Made by a program: the position numbers and the translations under genes. The notes beneath the pieces were generated by a model. It saw only the letters and a program-made list of their open reading frames with translations. It ran no database searches and was not told where the DNA came from. From Saccharomycopsis fibuligera x Saccharomycopsis cf. fibuligera (Eukaryota; Ascomycota; Saccharomycetes; Ascoideales; Saccharomycopsidaceae): DNA of 64,000 nucleotides. The DNA is taken from positions 1,240,001 to 1,304,000 of the forward strand of contig CP012811.1 in the NCBI GenBank assembly GCA_001936135.1, given 5' to 3'. Below, piece after piece: positions 1 to 10,453 of the stretch. Each line of letters starts with the position of its first letter. The first letter of the stretch is position 1.

Positions 1-3000
1 CAACGTTTTGTTCGACATCCAAATCATCATCATTGACTAATTTTTCTACTTCAAAGAAATCTTTTTTGCTGATCATTTCCTCAATAACTGGACGCAAAAG
101 AGAAATCAAATAGTCTGTACCAATATGCTTAGCATACAATGATAGTAATTTAGCAGGCACCGAATTTCTTCTTAAAATATCAATAGCCTTTGGAGAAACC
201 TCTAATTCATAATCCACAAGCTCTGTAATCATTGGAATTTCATTATTGATGGAAAGCAAAATTTGCAACAAGTTATAGGACAATACGTCGTAATCCTGCA
301 ACAAAATTCCTCGAATAACCGCAATTATACCATCTGCATTAGTACCAAAATGCAAAGAAAATTCCTGATAAGCTTTTGCCTTTGCTTCAGGGGTAGTTTT
401 AGTGTTAGCCTGTTGAACAGTTTCGATGATATTATTGAACACAATCAAAAAGGCGTGTTTGACTTTTAAATCAAGATGGAAAGACAACGGCAAAGCAATT
501 TCAAGACCAACATCATAATTGAACTCCAACATGTTACTAATTGCCAAAATAACTTCATCTTTAATCAATTCGACTTTTCTCTCAACCGCAGAAAGAGTAC
601 TGCTTGATGGTGTCTTTGCTAAGCAATTTTCTAAAATTCTCGAAAATAGATTGAAATAGTTTCTAAAAGTGGTAGATCTGACAATAAAAACTTCACTCTG
701 GTACTGAATCCCAAACGGATAAATTGATGTTTCTTTAAAAAGCAAAGAAATTGCTTTCAAACATTCTAAGGCAAGTTCATAAAAGATAAAAGCATCCATT
801 TCACGACGAGAGTTAGCTCTAGTGCCATCGCTAAGTGAAAATAAATTGTAGTTCCCATTAGCGGCGGCTGCTTCATTACTGAAAACAACATTATCCAACC
901 AAATGGTAACAGTTCTAATCAAATTATTCTTCCATTTCCCAGCACAACCACGAATGATCAACAAATCAAAATTCTCGGCCAATTTTTGTAAATACTTGCA
1001 AGCTTTCATTTTCAATCGCAAGAAATTTATGTTTACATTTTCTTTTGACTTTTCCAACAACAGGGTCAATTTGGTAGCAATAGACCTCAAATCAGCACTA
1101 TTGGCAAAATTAACATCTTCTTCACCAAAGTTCAAAAATCCAATAAGAATGCTTAAATATGAATCAATTAAAGTAATTTCTCTGCTGGAAAGATATACAG
1201 CAGCCACTGCTGATGCTCCATCATCAAATACAAGACCCTTGTTTTGAGACTCAACCATTTCTTTTCTCTTTATCATTACATCCAAATCTTTTTGGATATT
1301 CCTAATCACAATATAATGAGCATGAGGATGTAATTCATTAGCAAACAAATCTTTGGCGCCTTCTCTTTCGTGAACTTCCTCAGAAGAAAGATGTGCAGAT
1401 TGCTTAGATATAAAAGTCTCCAAATTTTTCACTCTGGAGCTATCAGCAATCTCAGCATGCTTTGGATTCAAAATTCCACCCAAAACAACCGCCAAAAAAC
1501 CTGCATAATTGCGATGCTCTACTTCTTCCTGTTGAGATGGATTACGAATAGAGTAGAATTCTCTCCATCTTTCATAAGTGATATCGATAGCTTGAAGCAA
1601 GCCTTCGGAATAAACATCAATACTTTGATATAACTTCTTTCTGACTCTTTTTTGTAAAGCCACTTGACTGCTAACAAAATAAGTTTCATCCGCAAATGCT
1701 TTGAAAACGTTATAATTGACGCTCTGTTTCAACTGACCGTGAAACTGGGAATCTAAATCTAGATCTTTAACAAACAATGAGCAAATCAACTTCAATAATC
1801 TATAAAAATCAGTTCCCGGGGTAGTCAATGAAATTAACACTAACTTTTCCGAATCATTAAGGCATTTTTGCACCAATTCAAAGCCTTCCATTCCCAAATG
1901 TTCGTACAACTCATCCACATCAATCAGGTAAAGAATTTCACTCCGCTTAGACCAGAACAAAGTAATAAACGAAATAATTTCTAAAAATTTTTTATCGTAT
2001 AGTGGGTAAGTCAAACTAATGTCAACGAATCCAGATTGCAAGTAACATGAACTGAAAAACGCAATGTACATATCAGTCAATGAACTATCATCAACATCCA
2101 AGATCTTGAGCACCAACCTTCTAGCCCGCTCCACTAATTTCAAGTCATTGTCGGCCATTGAAATCAATAATGGGTCCAAAATTCTCTTTAATTCAAATAA
2201 TGTTGTTTTAGTTTTTCTAGCGGCTTCAGCCACTGGAGTCAAACTCTTATCAGCGAAATTATTGGCAGCATAAATCGATGGTAACTTGAAGAAAAATGAA
2301 GAATAACTTCTAAAAATTTGGAAAATTAGCTTCAAGATTTCTCTAGATAAAAATGCATTATTTTCCACTCTTTTCATGTACTCCAAATTTAAAATATGAA
2401 TAGGTTTGCCACGGGCTGCCATATGAGAAGCAGAAATAGAATTAATGCTCACCCGATCACTATTCTGTCCAGCGGAAGAAGGATTCAAAGGAGCGGCGAT
2501 ATTTGGCATAGCAGGCTGTGTATTAATGTTCAAATGTTTGCTATCGCTAGCAGTTCTTTTCTCTCTGAATGACGAGAAGAAAGATACTGCTGCTTCTTTT
2601 TTGGATTTAGTTTTCTCTTTCATTACCTTTGACAAGTTTCTATCCAGACTTGAGCCATAGAAAGAATTCAAGTTTTCACGACTTGAAGTGTTCAAGCCTT
2701 CATAGCCGGAACCGGCGCTAGACGGTAAATTGGACGAACTGCTAGTAGCACTGTTTGGTGTTGGTGGAACACTGGAGTGCGTACCACTATTTATTGGTAA
2801 TGTATTGTTGCTAGACGAATTTGTAGTACTGTTGCCATTGTTGCCGCTATTGCTTCCATATCCTACTGTTGAGGAAACACCTGAGAACGAGCCACTGACA
2901 ATTGGTATTGTAGAGTAGCCGCCAGCACTACCACCAGCACCACCAGCACTCGTCGACTGGTTAAGTCCCGTATTATTATTGCTATTAGCATTACTGTTAC

Positions 3001-4750
3001 TGTTGTTGATGCTATTGTGACTGTTAGAATTGATACCAAGAGTGGTGGATGAATACTTTGACGATAAAATTGTTTTGTTATCCGAGGCATAACTTGAGCT
3101 ATATCTTAATGAGTGAGAACTTGAACTGCTATCACTCATAATATTATCATAGTCAGCAACGGTTTCATGAACAATTTTGGCTAACTTGCCACAATGATCA
3201 CGCAAAGTAATAGCAATGGTATCAATGAGCTTGTATGCGGCTTCTTTATGGTAAGGTCTTCTGGCCAAGTTTTTTATAGCATGAGTAATAATGAAGTAAA
3301 ATTGTAAAGATGTGTCCGGATTAGCAATGATATTGATGACTTTTGGTTTGATAAGATCAGGAGCCAAAACAATTGCTAACGAATAGAATTCAATTCTAAT
3401 TTTATCAACCGCAGATATGTCAGTATCTGCCATCATTGCTTTATTATTTTCTGGGTTCAAAACATGGTAAACTTGAAGCACGTAACCTTTCGCCACGGTA
3501 ACAAGTGGATGCTGAGGTTCATACTGCATGATTACGGAAGCAATGTTGAACAAGACCATGAAAAATTCCAAAGTTGGGATTTTTTCAGTACCATCGTAAA
3601 TGTTTCTAGTCACTTGATACAAGAGTTTTTGCTTCTTGTTAGCAGAGGTATTTTTTAATAATTTTGACTTGTTAGTGTCAAGATTTGTAGTGAACACTTC
3701 AAATTGTTTTGGCATAATTACCAAAGCGCAAGCCAATGCTTTCAAGTAAAATTTTTTTTCATTCTCCATAGCAAATTTATACTTTGCAAAAATTTTCTCA
3801 AAATAGGTGTCGCCAATTTTATGAATTGCTGGCCTGGTAATGACTTCCAAAAAATCCTTTGTGTTGCACACTGCGTAATTAACAACTGCATCAATGAAAA
3901 ATGACGAATGTATATGTTGAATGTATGCGTTTTTAAAAGAGTCAGTGAAATATAAAAGCAACTGGAGTTCCTTTTCAAAATTAGCGGAGTTCAAATTGAG
4001 AAATGCAAGGTATTCGAGATACCCCAAAATATCGCCATTAGTGATTTCTGCATTGTTGGCAACTGCAACCTCGGTGGTTTTACTGAATCCGCGAGGACTT
4101 GCTGACGATAAGTAACGGACCACTGCCTCTATATTGTAGTCAACATCTGCGATAGTTTGATTGGAAGATGTCAATTCAAAGTATGCTGAACTGCCGTCTA
4201 ATTGTCTGATTATTGATCTAGCCTTTTTAAATGATTTTAACTTGACAAGCACTCTGAGGGCGCCAATTACCAAGGAATCTTCTAATGGGTTTGCAGGGAT
4301 TCTGTGGGGGTACTCTTTATCGGAATCTTCAGTCGATCGAGATGACAACGAAGACAATTCAGAACGCTCTTTTAAAGACCAGTTAGCTTCAGTGAAATCT
4401 GAAAGTAATAATGAGATAACGTAAATTTGATTCAAAGAAGATTCTGGACGTTTTTTTATATATGCGTTGTTGTCCTTCCTATTCAAATCATCCAACAAAC
4501 GAACAAAGCTGGTAATGACATAGGGCACAACGGAAGAGACCGAAGCTAGTTGAAGTAATGTTTTCTTTGTTGTTATAAACGTTGGATTCGACTCAATGAC
4601 AGAGACATTGCTCAACGGATCATTGGCGATTTCTTGATTCAATAATTTCACCCTGGCTATTATGGAGTCTATGATAGTTACATGTTTTTCAAAAGAAATG
4701 TTAATGTCCAAACAGTCCAGAGGATTGGCATTCCTCCAGTCAACTGTCAT
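1..4750 (-). CDS. IRA2: Ira-type Ras GTPase-activating protein, N-terminal ~1583 residues (runs off the left edge)
   Basis: Negative regulator of Ras-cAMP signalling: Ira proteins stimulate GTP hydrolysis by Ras at membranes. The frame is open from the ATG at 4750-4748 to the window edge, and an in-frame TAA lies a few codons upstream, so the start is firm. Recognition rests on remembered Ira1 similarity. An AIDITYERW block followed by a GFLAVVLGGIL-like helix (around 1480-1600) matches the Ira central region, and the segment ending LLSLYAKHIGTDYLISLLRP (codons about 1530-1550) is the entry to the RasGAP domain. The arginine finger and most of the GAP domain lie outside the window. Residues about 540-700 are a Ser/Asn/Gly-rich low-complexity insert; the rest reads as alpha-helical repeats. 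CTG codons occur at residues 11, 702, 942 and 1230. It could equally be called IRA1, since only one copy is visible. Confidence 0.9.
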   Translation of the reverse strand, partial: MTVDWRNANPLDCLDINISFEKHVTIIDSIIARVKLLNQEIANDPLSNVSVIESNPTFITTKKTLLQLASVSSVVPYVITSFVRLLDDLNRKDNNAYIKKRPESSLNQIYVISLLLSDFTEANWSLKERSELSSLSSRSTEDSDKEYPHRIPANPLEDSLVIGALRVLVKLKSFKKARSIIRQLDGSSAYFELTSSNQTIADVDYNIEAVVRYLSSASPRGFSKTTEVAVANNAEITNGDILGYLEYLAFLNLNSANFEKELQLLLYFTDSFKNAYIQHIHSSFFIDAVVNYAVCNTKDFLEVITRPAIHKIGDTYFEKIFAKYKFAMENEKKFYLKALACALVIMPKQFEVFTTNLDTNKSKLLKNTSANKKQKLLYQVTRNIYDGTEKIPTLEFFMVLFNIASVIMQYEPQHPLVTVAKGYVLQVYHVLNPENNKAMMADTDISAVDKIRIEFYSLAIVLAPDLIKPKVINIIANPDTSLQFYFIITHAIKNLARRPYHKEAAYKLIDTIAITLRDHCGKLAKIVHETVADYDNIMSDSSSSSHSLRYSSSYASDNKTILSSKYSSTTLGINSNSHNSINNSNSNANSNNNTGLNQSTSAGGAGGSAGGYSTIPIVSGSFSGVSSTVGYGSNSGNNGNSTTNSSSNNTLPINSGTHSSVPPTPNSATSSSSNLPSSAGSGYEGLNTSSRENLNSFYGSSLDRNLSKVMKEKTKSKKEAAVSFFSSFREKRTASDSKHLNINTQPAMPNIAAPLNPSSAGQNSDRVSINSISASHMAARGKPIHILNLEYMKRVENNAFLSREILKLIFQIFRSYSSFFFKLPSIYAANNFADKSLTPVAEAARKTKTTLFELKRILDPLLISMADNDLKLVERARRLVLKILDVDDSSLTDMYIAFFSSCYLQSGFVDISLTYPLYDKKFLEIISFITLFWSKRSEILYLIDVDELYEHLGMEGFELVQKCLNDSEKLVLISLTTPGTDFYRLLKLICSLFVKDLDLDSQFHGQLKQSVNYNVFKAFADETYFVSSQVALQKRVRKKLYQSIDVYSEGLLQAIDITYERWREFYSIRNPSQQEEVEHRNYAGFLAVVLGGILNPKHAEIADSSRVKNLETFISKQSAHLSSEEVHEREGAKDLFANELHPHAHYIVIRNIQKDLDVMIKRKEMVESQNKGLVFDDGASAVAAVYLSSREITLIDSYLSILIGFLNFGEEDVNFANSADLRSIATKLTLLLEKSKENVNINFLRLKMKACKYLQKLAENFDLLIIRGCAGKWKNNLIRTVTIWLDNVVFSNEAAAANGNYNLFSLSDGTRANSRREMDAFIFYELALECLKAISLLFKETSIYPFGIQYQSEVFIVRSTTFRNYFNLFSRILENCLAKTPSSSTLSAVERKVELIKDEVILAISNMLEFNYDVGLEIALPLSFHLDLKVKHAFLIVFNNIIETVQQANTKTTPEAKAKAYQEFSLHFGTNADGIIAVIRGILLQDYDVLSYNLLQILLSINNEIPMITELVDYELEVSPKAIDILRRNSVPAKLLSLYAKHIGTDYLISLLRPVIEEMISKKDFFEVEKLVNDDDLDVEQNV

Positions 4751-6828
4751 GGTGGACTCTTATGGAATGGCTAAGAGTGTAGTAAATAGTGAAATAAGAT
4801 CCGGGTGGCTAATGGCTGTTTGGTAAATATGGAAGATCAGGAAGGTGTCTTCCGGAAAATAAGATATAATTATAAAAATGGGGGAGGAGTTTAGAAAAAG
4901 GAAAAGTAAAAATCAGAGGAAAAGAAAAAGAAAAGTACGAGAAAGCAAAACAAAAAAAAAAAAAAAAAGGTAGAACAAAAGAGCAAAGCAGGAGAAACAG
5001 ATTGTAGAAGACACAACCAGACCAATTGTATTCAGATCAAGAAAGGCCAGAGGATTGTGGTGAGACCAACGAAAAGTAGGAAGTGGGATATTTGGTCATA
5101 AAGAAGAAGAGAAAAGTTCTAAACGCCAAAGACAGGAGTGGATGAGTGAATGAGTGCTGCAACGGTGTGAAAACCGCCGCTGTAGCGACAGTTTTCTCAA
5201 TTGTTATCCGCTGGAAAAGGGTTGCCCGATTGCTGCGTGTTCCTGCATTCTCCTGTATAATTCTGTCTTGTTCTGTGGAAAGTGCAGGATATTGTACCGG
5301 AACATGTTTCACGCCTGACCGTTCCCTCGGATATAAATATCATAGTCACTACAGCACCACAAATGCCATGTTCAAACTGCCGCAATGTTTTAAAGACGTT
5401 TTCTATGTTTTATACATTCAAAGCCCTATTCACAAAAATAAGCCCAAAACAGCACCAGCCAACGCAAGAGACACAAACACAAACCCAGCCTGTAAGAGCC
5501 CCAAGAGCCCCAAGAACTGAAGCACCTTCAAAGTTTTCTCGCTGCGGAGCCTAGCTCGTGCTCCCCGATTGCCCACCTTCACTCCACCGGCAGAGGAATG
5601 TTTTACGAGGGTCAAGGAAAGTCCATCGAGCACCTCGAAAATTAAAGACACAATCTCGGAAAATCTGTTTCAATTAAAAGCGAAAGTTATAACGCTCAAT
5701 TAGTTAATCTTTGCAATTGTAAACTTCAAATGATTTCCCAAGGAAAGTATGTAGGCCAGTCCTTTCTCATTGCTTGGAAGAGAAAGTAGCACACAAATCA
5801 GTAGCGGGTGAAAAGTCTTACCCATCGAAGATAGATGCAATCTGGAGCATGTCTTTCCTTTCTGCGTGATTATAAAATCTTTGTCTGGTTTTTTTTCTTT
5901 TTTGTTTTTTTTCTTTTGTTGTATTATTATTTTGACCCTAGGAGCAAAATTTCAAGCGTGTGGTAGTCTTGCACGTTAAGTATCGTTAACTTACGAACTA
6001 ATAGTCGCTACAGTGCCAAAGAAATAATTCTGCTTGCCTGGCAGTGATTGCTTTCAGCTGGCGCACCGTGAATTCTTTGTGGACAAGCAGCTGTTGGGCC
6101 CAACGGTTTTCCTGCAGCGTCTTCCGGGCAAAAATCGGCCAGGTTCCTGGCTCGAAACGGCTCAAGAACTGTGGTAACCTCGAGTAGTATTTACATCTGT
6201 CGGGAATGGCTATTAATCCAAGACAGAAAGAGGAGTCGTGTCCAACGAGTCCACATTATTGTAATAAACAGATACTAGCTTTCTCGATAGACGAATGAAA
6301 AACTTTTTAGAAGAAAACCGACTACTGTGAGTGTGAAATTGACGCACAAAGAAGATCGTCGCTTGCATCTGGTTATTTGTTAGACATACATTAATAGGAA
6401 GGAGGAGATTTCATTATTCGGTATGTGGTTGATCTACGAATCAACGTGAAATGCGAAAAAAAAGTTAAAAAAAAAAAAAAAAAAAAAAAAAACAATCTTT
6501 AGATTTTAAGCATTCTCAAATCATTACACCCACTCAGCTATTTCAGAAAAACTATTGTGTATATCACTGCCAAAAGCAATAATTGTAACAACTGCGGCTT
6601 ACATAATAAATGTATAAGAAGGATTGAAAGAAAATAGCTCTTCCTTTGTAGCAAAAATGTTTGCCAAAGGCATCTATGGTTTTTGCTTGCCTCCCGTGAA
6701 TCTTCAAAATTACAGTGGCTGATAATTCTAATTAGCAATAAGCAAGCTAACTGTCCATAAAAATAAAGAGGGCTTAATTATGGCCCTATATTTTAGATTC
6801 TATCAAGCAGCTCCTTTTTGCAAGAATG
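4751..6828. other. Intergenic: upstream region of IRA2
   Basis: This 2.1 kb stretch separates two minus-strand genes, so most of it should be the IRA2 promoter and leader. It holds a long purine-rich tract (about 4880-4975), an AT-rich TATA-like patch near 4863-4878, and a poly-A run near 6462-6492 that is T-rich on the coding strand. Open frames on both strands around 5040-5650 lack good ATG starts and protein-like composition. I see no gene here. Confidence 0.7.
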
Positions 6829-8451
6829 CTACTTTAATCCAAAGAACAGTTTCGAGCTATTAGTTATTCTATTCTTTGGGGCACTATTTTGTCTCCTGGC
6901 GACTTGTCTTGGCTCTCCAACCCCGTCTTTTTGTATACTATCAGAAGGGTATCTTTTAATCATGTAACCATGAATAGGGCGCCTTGAGAAAATCATAGAC
7001 TTTGTTCCCTTTCGGCACGTCCATAACAGGTCAGTTTCAAACGTTATACTCTTAGCACCAGTATGATCAAAATGATGATCTTCAAGCTGTAAATCAAGTA
7101 AAATATGATTTTTCTCTTGATACAATGCAGAATAAACACTTTCCACTACCAGACTGTACTTATTGAACTTTTTCAAGATTTTGTCAAGTTTTGTCTCAAC
7201 CGGATCGTCCACAAAGTTTTGCATCTTTATTAACTTGAAACGCTTGTCTTCGCCATCTGCTTGAAACTTATGAATCTCCCACTCTTCAAACTCATGAGAT
7301 GACTCCATGTAAAAAACGTTGGAATTCCTGATGAACTCAACAATCTGCTTTTTCGATACATCAACTTTCGGCAATCCCAAATACAACAAATTTTGTAACT
7401 TCCCATTGCGTGAAGCAACTGTCATATTTTGTAAAAAGCTATCATCCACCAAATTCCCAAGCTTGTGCAATTCCAATAGCACCAAATTTTTGACGTTGAT
7501 GATCTGTCGTAGCTGATCATAAGTTACCATTGTCTTTTCCATCTCTGGTAATCGTAAGCTCAAGAACCGGTCATAGCGGGCCTTATATAGCCCTTGCTGA
7601 TACGAAGTTGTCACATCACTAATGGAATTATTAAAAAATTCAGCAAAATTGATGTTTGATCCAATGGTTTCTATCCTATGTTTAATTGCCCAAATATTCA
7701 CTGCTTCTAACAAAATATCGCGGCAACTGGCGCGTGAATATGAAACTTCATTAGTGCATCTATAATGGCACGAAAATGTCTTTTCTTGGCTAAAAAATTC
7801 TGCAAACATCTCAAATAATCTAAAATTATCCATTCTGTTTCTTAATATTGTAAACCATACGCTGTCCCAGCATCCTACCCACTTGGGTATTGCTTGAAGG
7901 TGTCGTGAGGTGATAAATTCGCAATTTGCAGCAAGTCTTTTCACTGCAATGTCTCTAAGTTTAGGAATAATTTTGTTTCGCTCCCTAAACTTGACCTTGC
8001 TTTGCATGGATACTGTACTATTTGGACCACTGGCTTGCCTCATAAATTGCACATTGTCATCACCTTGAAGCAACATTTTACGAGCATTTTCCTCATTAAC
8101 AGCTGTTGTTGTTTCTGTTCTACAGTATGTAATTGACTGCCAGTCGTATTGCTGAAACACCGGTATTTCATAATCTCGGTACATGCTTGAGTTCCCAATT
8201 TTGGCTCCACTAGCATCATCCACAAACCGGCTTGCATTATCCTTGGCTGCGTAGCTATTCTTGGGCCCTTGATCTTTCAGTTTTTTTGTATCAAGTTTAA
8301 GATCATTTTTTCGTCTTGTTTTGGGATATTTTGAAATTTTCTGCTTCTTCTTCCGATAGTAAAATCTTTTGGTTTTGCTTCGTACTGGTTTCTTTCTTTG
8401 AGTGTCTTCGTTTACCCGAGAATCTGAAATCAGTGGATTTCCGTTATTGTA

Positions 8452-8483
<32 letters not shown>

Positions 8484-8619
8484 GATTATTGCGCTGATAT
8501 GCTGAATTGTAGCTGCGTTTCCTAGAACTGTATCCTGTTGTTGAGGTCTTTGTCAACGAAGCTACTGCTTTTCGCTGATGTTTTTGATAAAATGCCTCAA
8601 AACTTGAGTCAATATTCAT
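6829..8619 (-). CDS. Unrecognised 596-aa protein with basic, Asn-rich N-terminus and leucine-rich segment
   Basis: A single uninterrupted frame starts at an ATG at 8619. Residues 43-60 are an asparagine run, and residues about 72-115 are very rich in Lys/Arg, probably a nuclear localisation signal. From about residue 210 the sequence is ordered: a helix containing LRDIAVKRLAANCEFIT, then a Trp-rich block (PKWVGCWDSVWF). A region at about 370-450 has leucines spaced like degenerate leucine-rich repeats. The block before the repeats loosely recalls F-box/LRR or Rad7-like adaptors, but no motif is strong enough to assign a family, so I do not name it. Length, codon use and the contrast between ordered and disordered parts support a real gene. 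It lies downstream of the asparaginase gene on the same strand with a separate 613-bp upstream region. Confidence 0.85.
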
Positions 8620-9232
8620 TAGTTTTTCGTTTCGTTTTTTTTTTTAGACAAAGATCGATCAGTGTAAAACCATTAATGCATCGCGGTTTCCTTCATTATA
8701 AATTACAGCCGAACAAGTGTATAAAGCTCTCTTCTGTATTGGCGTTCATTAAAAGTTGTTTTTTTAGTGGTGAAATCGGCTTTACGCATCGGAAGAAACA
8801 AAACCCAAATATAAAAAACAATCACTTTTCGTGTGTGCGCGCCTACGTGTCTAGCAATCGATCCACAGAATCGGTACGACTATATTTAATATATGTAACT
8901 TAATATGCTCCTTGACACACAATTCTCGTTTTATGCATCCGAAACTAAAATAACAAAATTTGAAGAGCTTTATGTCTATCAATTGTATGGAATTTATTGG
9001 AAATGGTTGCATATGACTATAAAGAAGGAAAAAATATAAGCAGACAAAAAAAAAAAGAAAAAGAGAAAAAAGAAAAAAAAACTGGCCCGCGTTAAGAGGG
9101 GAAAAAAAGGTACAAAGACAAATGGAATAGCTACAAACAAAAATGCTAGACTAAATGAAAAGGAATATGAAAATTACAATAGTGATGAAACAAAAAAAGT
9201 AAGGCAAACGAACAAAAGTGGAAACACAGCAA
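8620..9232. other. Intergenic: promoter of the 596-aa gene and 3' flank of the asparaginase gene
   Basis: Both neighbours are on the minus strand. The part near 9040-9085 is almost pure purine on the plus strand, so the asparaginase transcript would run into a pyrimidine-rich 3' end, typical of yeast 3' processing regions. No gene or RNA motif was seen. Confidence 0.6.
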
Positions 9233-10453
9233 TTATTCAAGGTCAGGTCTGCTGCCTCCGTAAACAAGCTTGAATGTTTCCCTAATCTTATCAAGGCTAT
9301 ACTCTTCAATCAAACACAACTGCAATAAGATTCTAGCCTTTTGAGGGTTCAAATAACCAGCAGCAACAGCACCCTTGTATTGGAATGCACCGTTAGGCAA
9401 GTTTCCAACTGGAACAATCCCGTTAGAATTTCTAGTACTGTAAATCACTGGAATATTGAATTTGTTGGAAATTTTTTGCAACACCAAGTTACCATGATCG
9501 GTCCATGATCCAGATCCAGTACCAGCCAACACCAACCCTTTAACATTTAAATGGTTAACTGCAAGTTCAATAAGTTCAATATTTAATGATTGATATCCGT
9601 ACAAGACGAGAACTTCAGGAAGTTCAAATGAGTGTTGAATGGACAAAAGTTTCTGGGAATTGGCGAATAATCCAGAAATAGGATGTTTAAATGTTTGAGG
9701 AACAAACCAGTTGATGATGTTGTCAACAAACATACCCAAAGTCCCTTGTTCATCATTCTTGAAAGTGTCCAAAGAGTTAGAGTTGGATTTGGTGGCGTAA
9801 ACACCAGATAAGATTCTATCATTTAATGCCACTAAGACACCGCGATTCCAAGAGCATTTGTCCGCAGCACCGGAGACGGCTTGATAAAGATTCATTAACC
9901 CATCGTAAGAAATACTGGTTCTTGGTCTCATACTGCCGGTCAAGTAAATTGGTTGTCTGACATCCAAGGTCAATTCAAGAAAAAAAGCGGTCTCTTCTAA
10001 AGTGTCAGTACCGTGAGTAATAACAATACCGTGATAACGGTTAGAATTTAATGAGCTTAAAATTTCGTTTCTCATTTTCAAAACATGCAAAGTAGTCAAT
10101 TCATTGGATCCCAAGTTGTAAATTTGTTGAAATGTCAAAGTGGCCACATTGGAAAGTTCTGGAATATTTTCAACCAAGTCATTGATGGTAAGATTCACCG
10201 AGTATCCTGCATTGGAAGTGGTTGAATCTCCTGAAGAAGCAATTGTCCCACCAGTAGCAAAAATCTTGATAGACGGGAAACGAATATCGTCGTTGATCTG
10301 GATCAGTACGGTCTCATCATCAGGCTCTGCAGCGTAGGAAGATCCATTGGAAAGACTGTTGAAGTTCAAAATATTTTGAAACAAATTCTGGTAATTGAAT
10401 GCAGAAGCAATGCAAAACAAAGGAATCAAACAAAGTAATCTGGAGAGAAGCAT
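9233..10453 (-). CDS. Secreted type II L-asparaginase
   Basis: Hydrolyses L-asparagine to aspartate and ammonia outside the cell or in the wall. Residues 1-18 form a signal peptide (hydrophobic core ending CIASA), followed by about 45 linker residues and the asparaginase/glutaminase fold. Catalytic elements are in place: the first threonine motif FATGGTIAS with Thr70, Tyr84, the second motif THGTDT with Thr149-Asp150, and Lys222 in ATKSNS. The substrate-side loop LTGSMRPRTSISYDG is also intact. At 406 aa it is somewhat longer than S. cerevisiae Asp3 (362 aa), mainly in the N-terminal linker. Nitrogen-regulated family members are controlled by GATA factors; several TTATC/GATAA elements lie upstream (about 10910-11315), but they are common in AT-rich DNA and prove nothing alone. 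Whether it is the ortholog of Asp3 or of cytosolic Asp1 with a gained signal is open. Confidence 0.95.
   Translation of the reverse strand: MLLSRLLCLIPLFCIASAFNYQNLFQNILNFNSLSNGSSYAAEPDDETVLIQINDDIRFPSIKIFATGGTIASSGDSTTSNAGYSVNLTINDLVENIPELSNVATLTFQQIYNLGSNELTTLHVLKMRNEILSSLNSNRYHGIVITHGTDTLEETAFFLELTLDVRQPIYLTGSMRPRTSISYDGLMNLYQAVSGAADKCSWNRGVLVALNDRILSGVYATKSNSNSLDTFKNDEQGTLGMFVDNIINWFVPQTFKHPISGLFANSQKLLSIQHSFELPEVLVLYGYQSLNIELIELAVNHLNVKGLVLAGTGSGSWTDHGNLVLQKISNKFNIPVIYSTRNSNGIVPVGNLPNGAFQYKGAVAAGYLNPQKARILLQLCLIEEYSLDKIRETFKLVYGGSRPDLE

Noticed and set aside
5037-5651. Cluster of 60-124-aa frames on both strands upstream of IRA2
   Set aside because: The longest starts at GTG rather than ATG, frames overlap on opposite strands, and no motif is visible.
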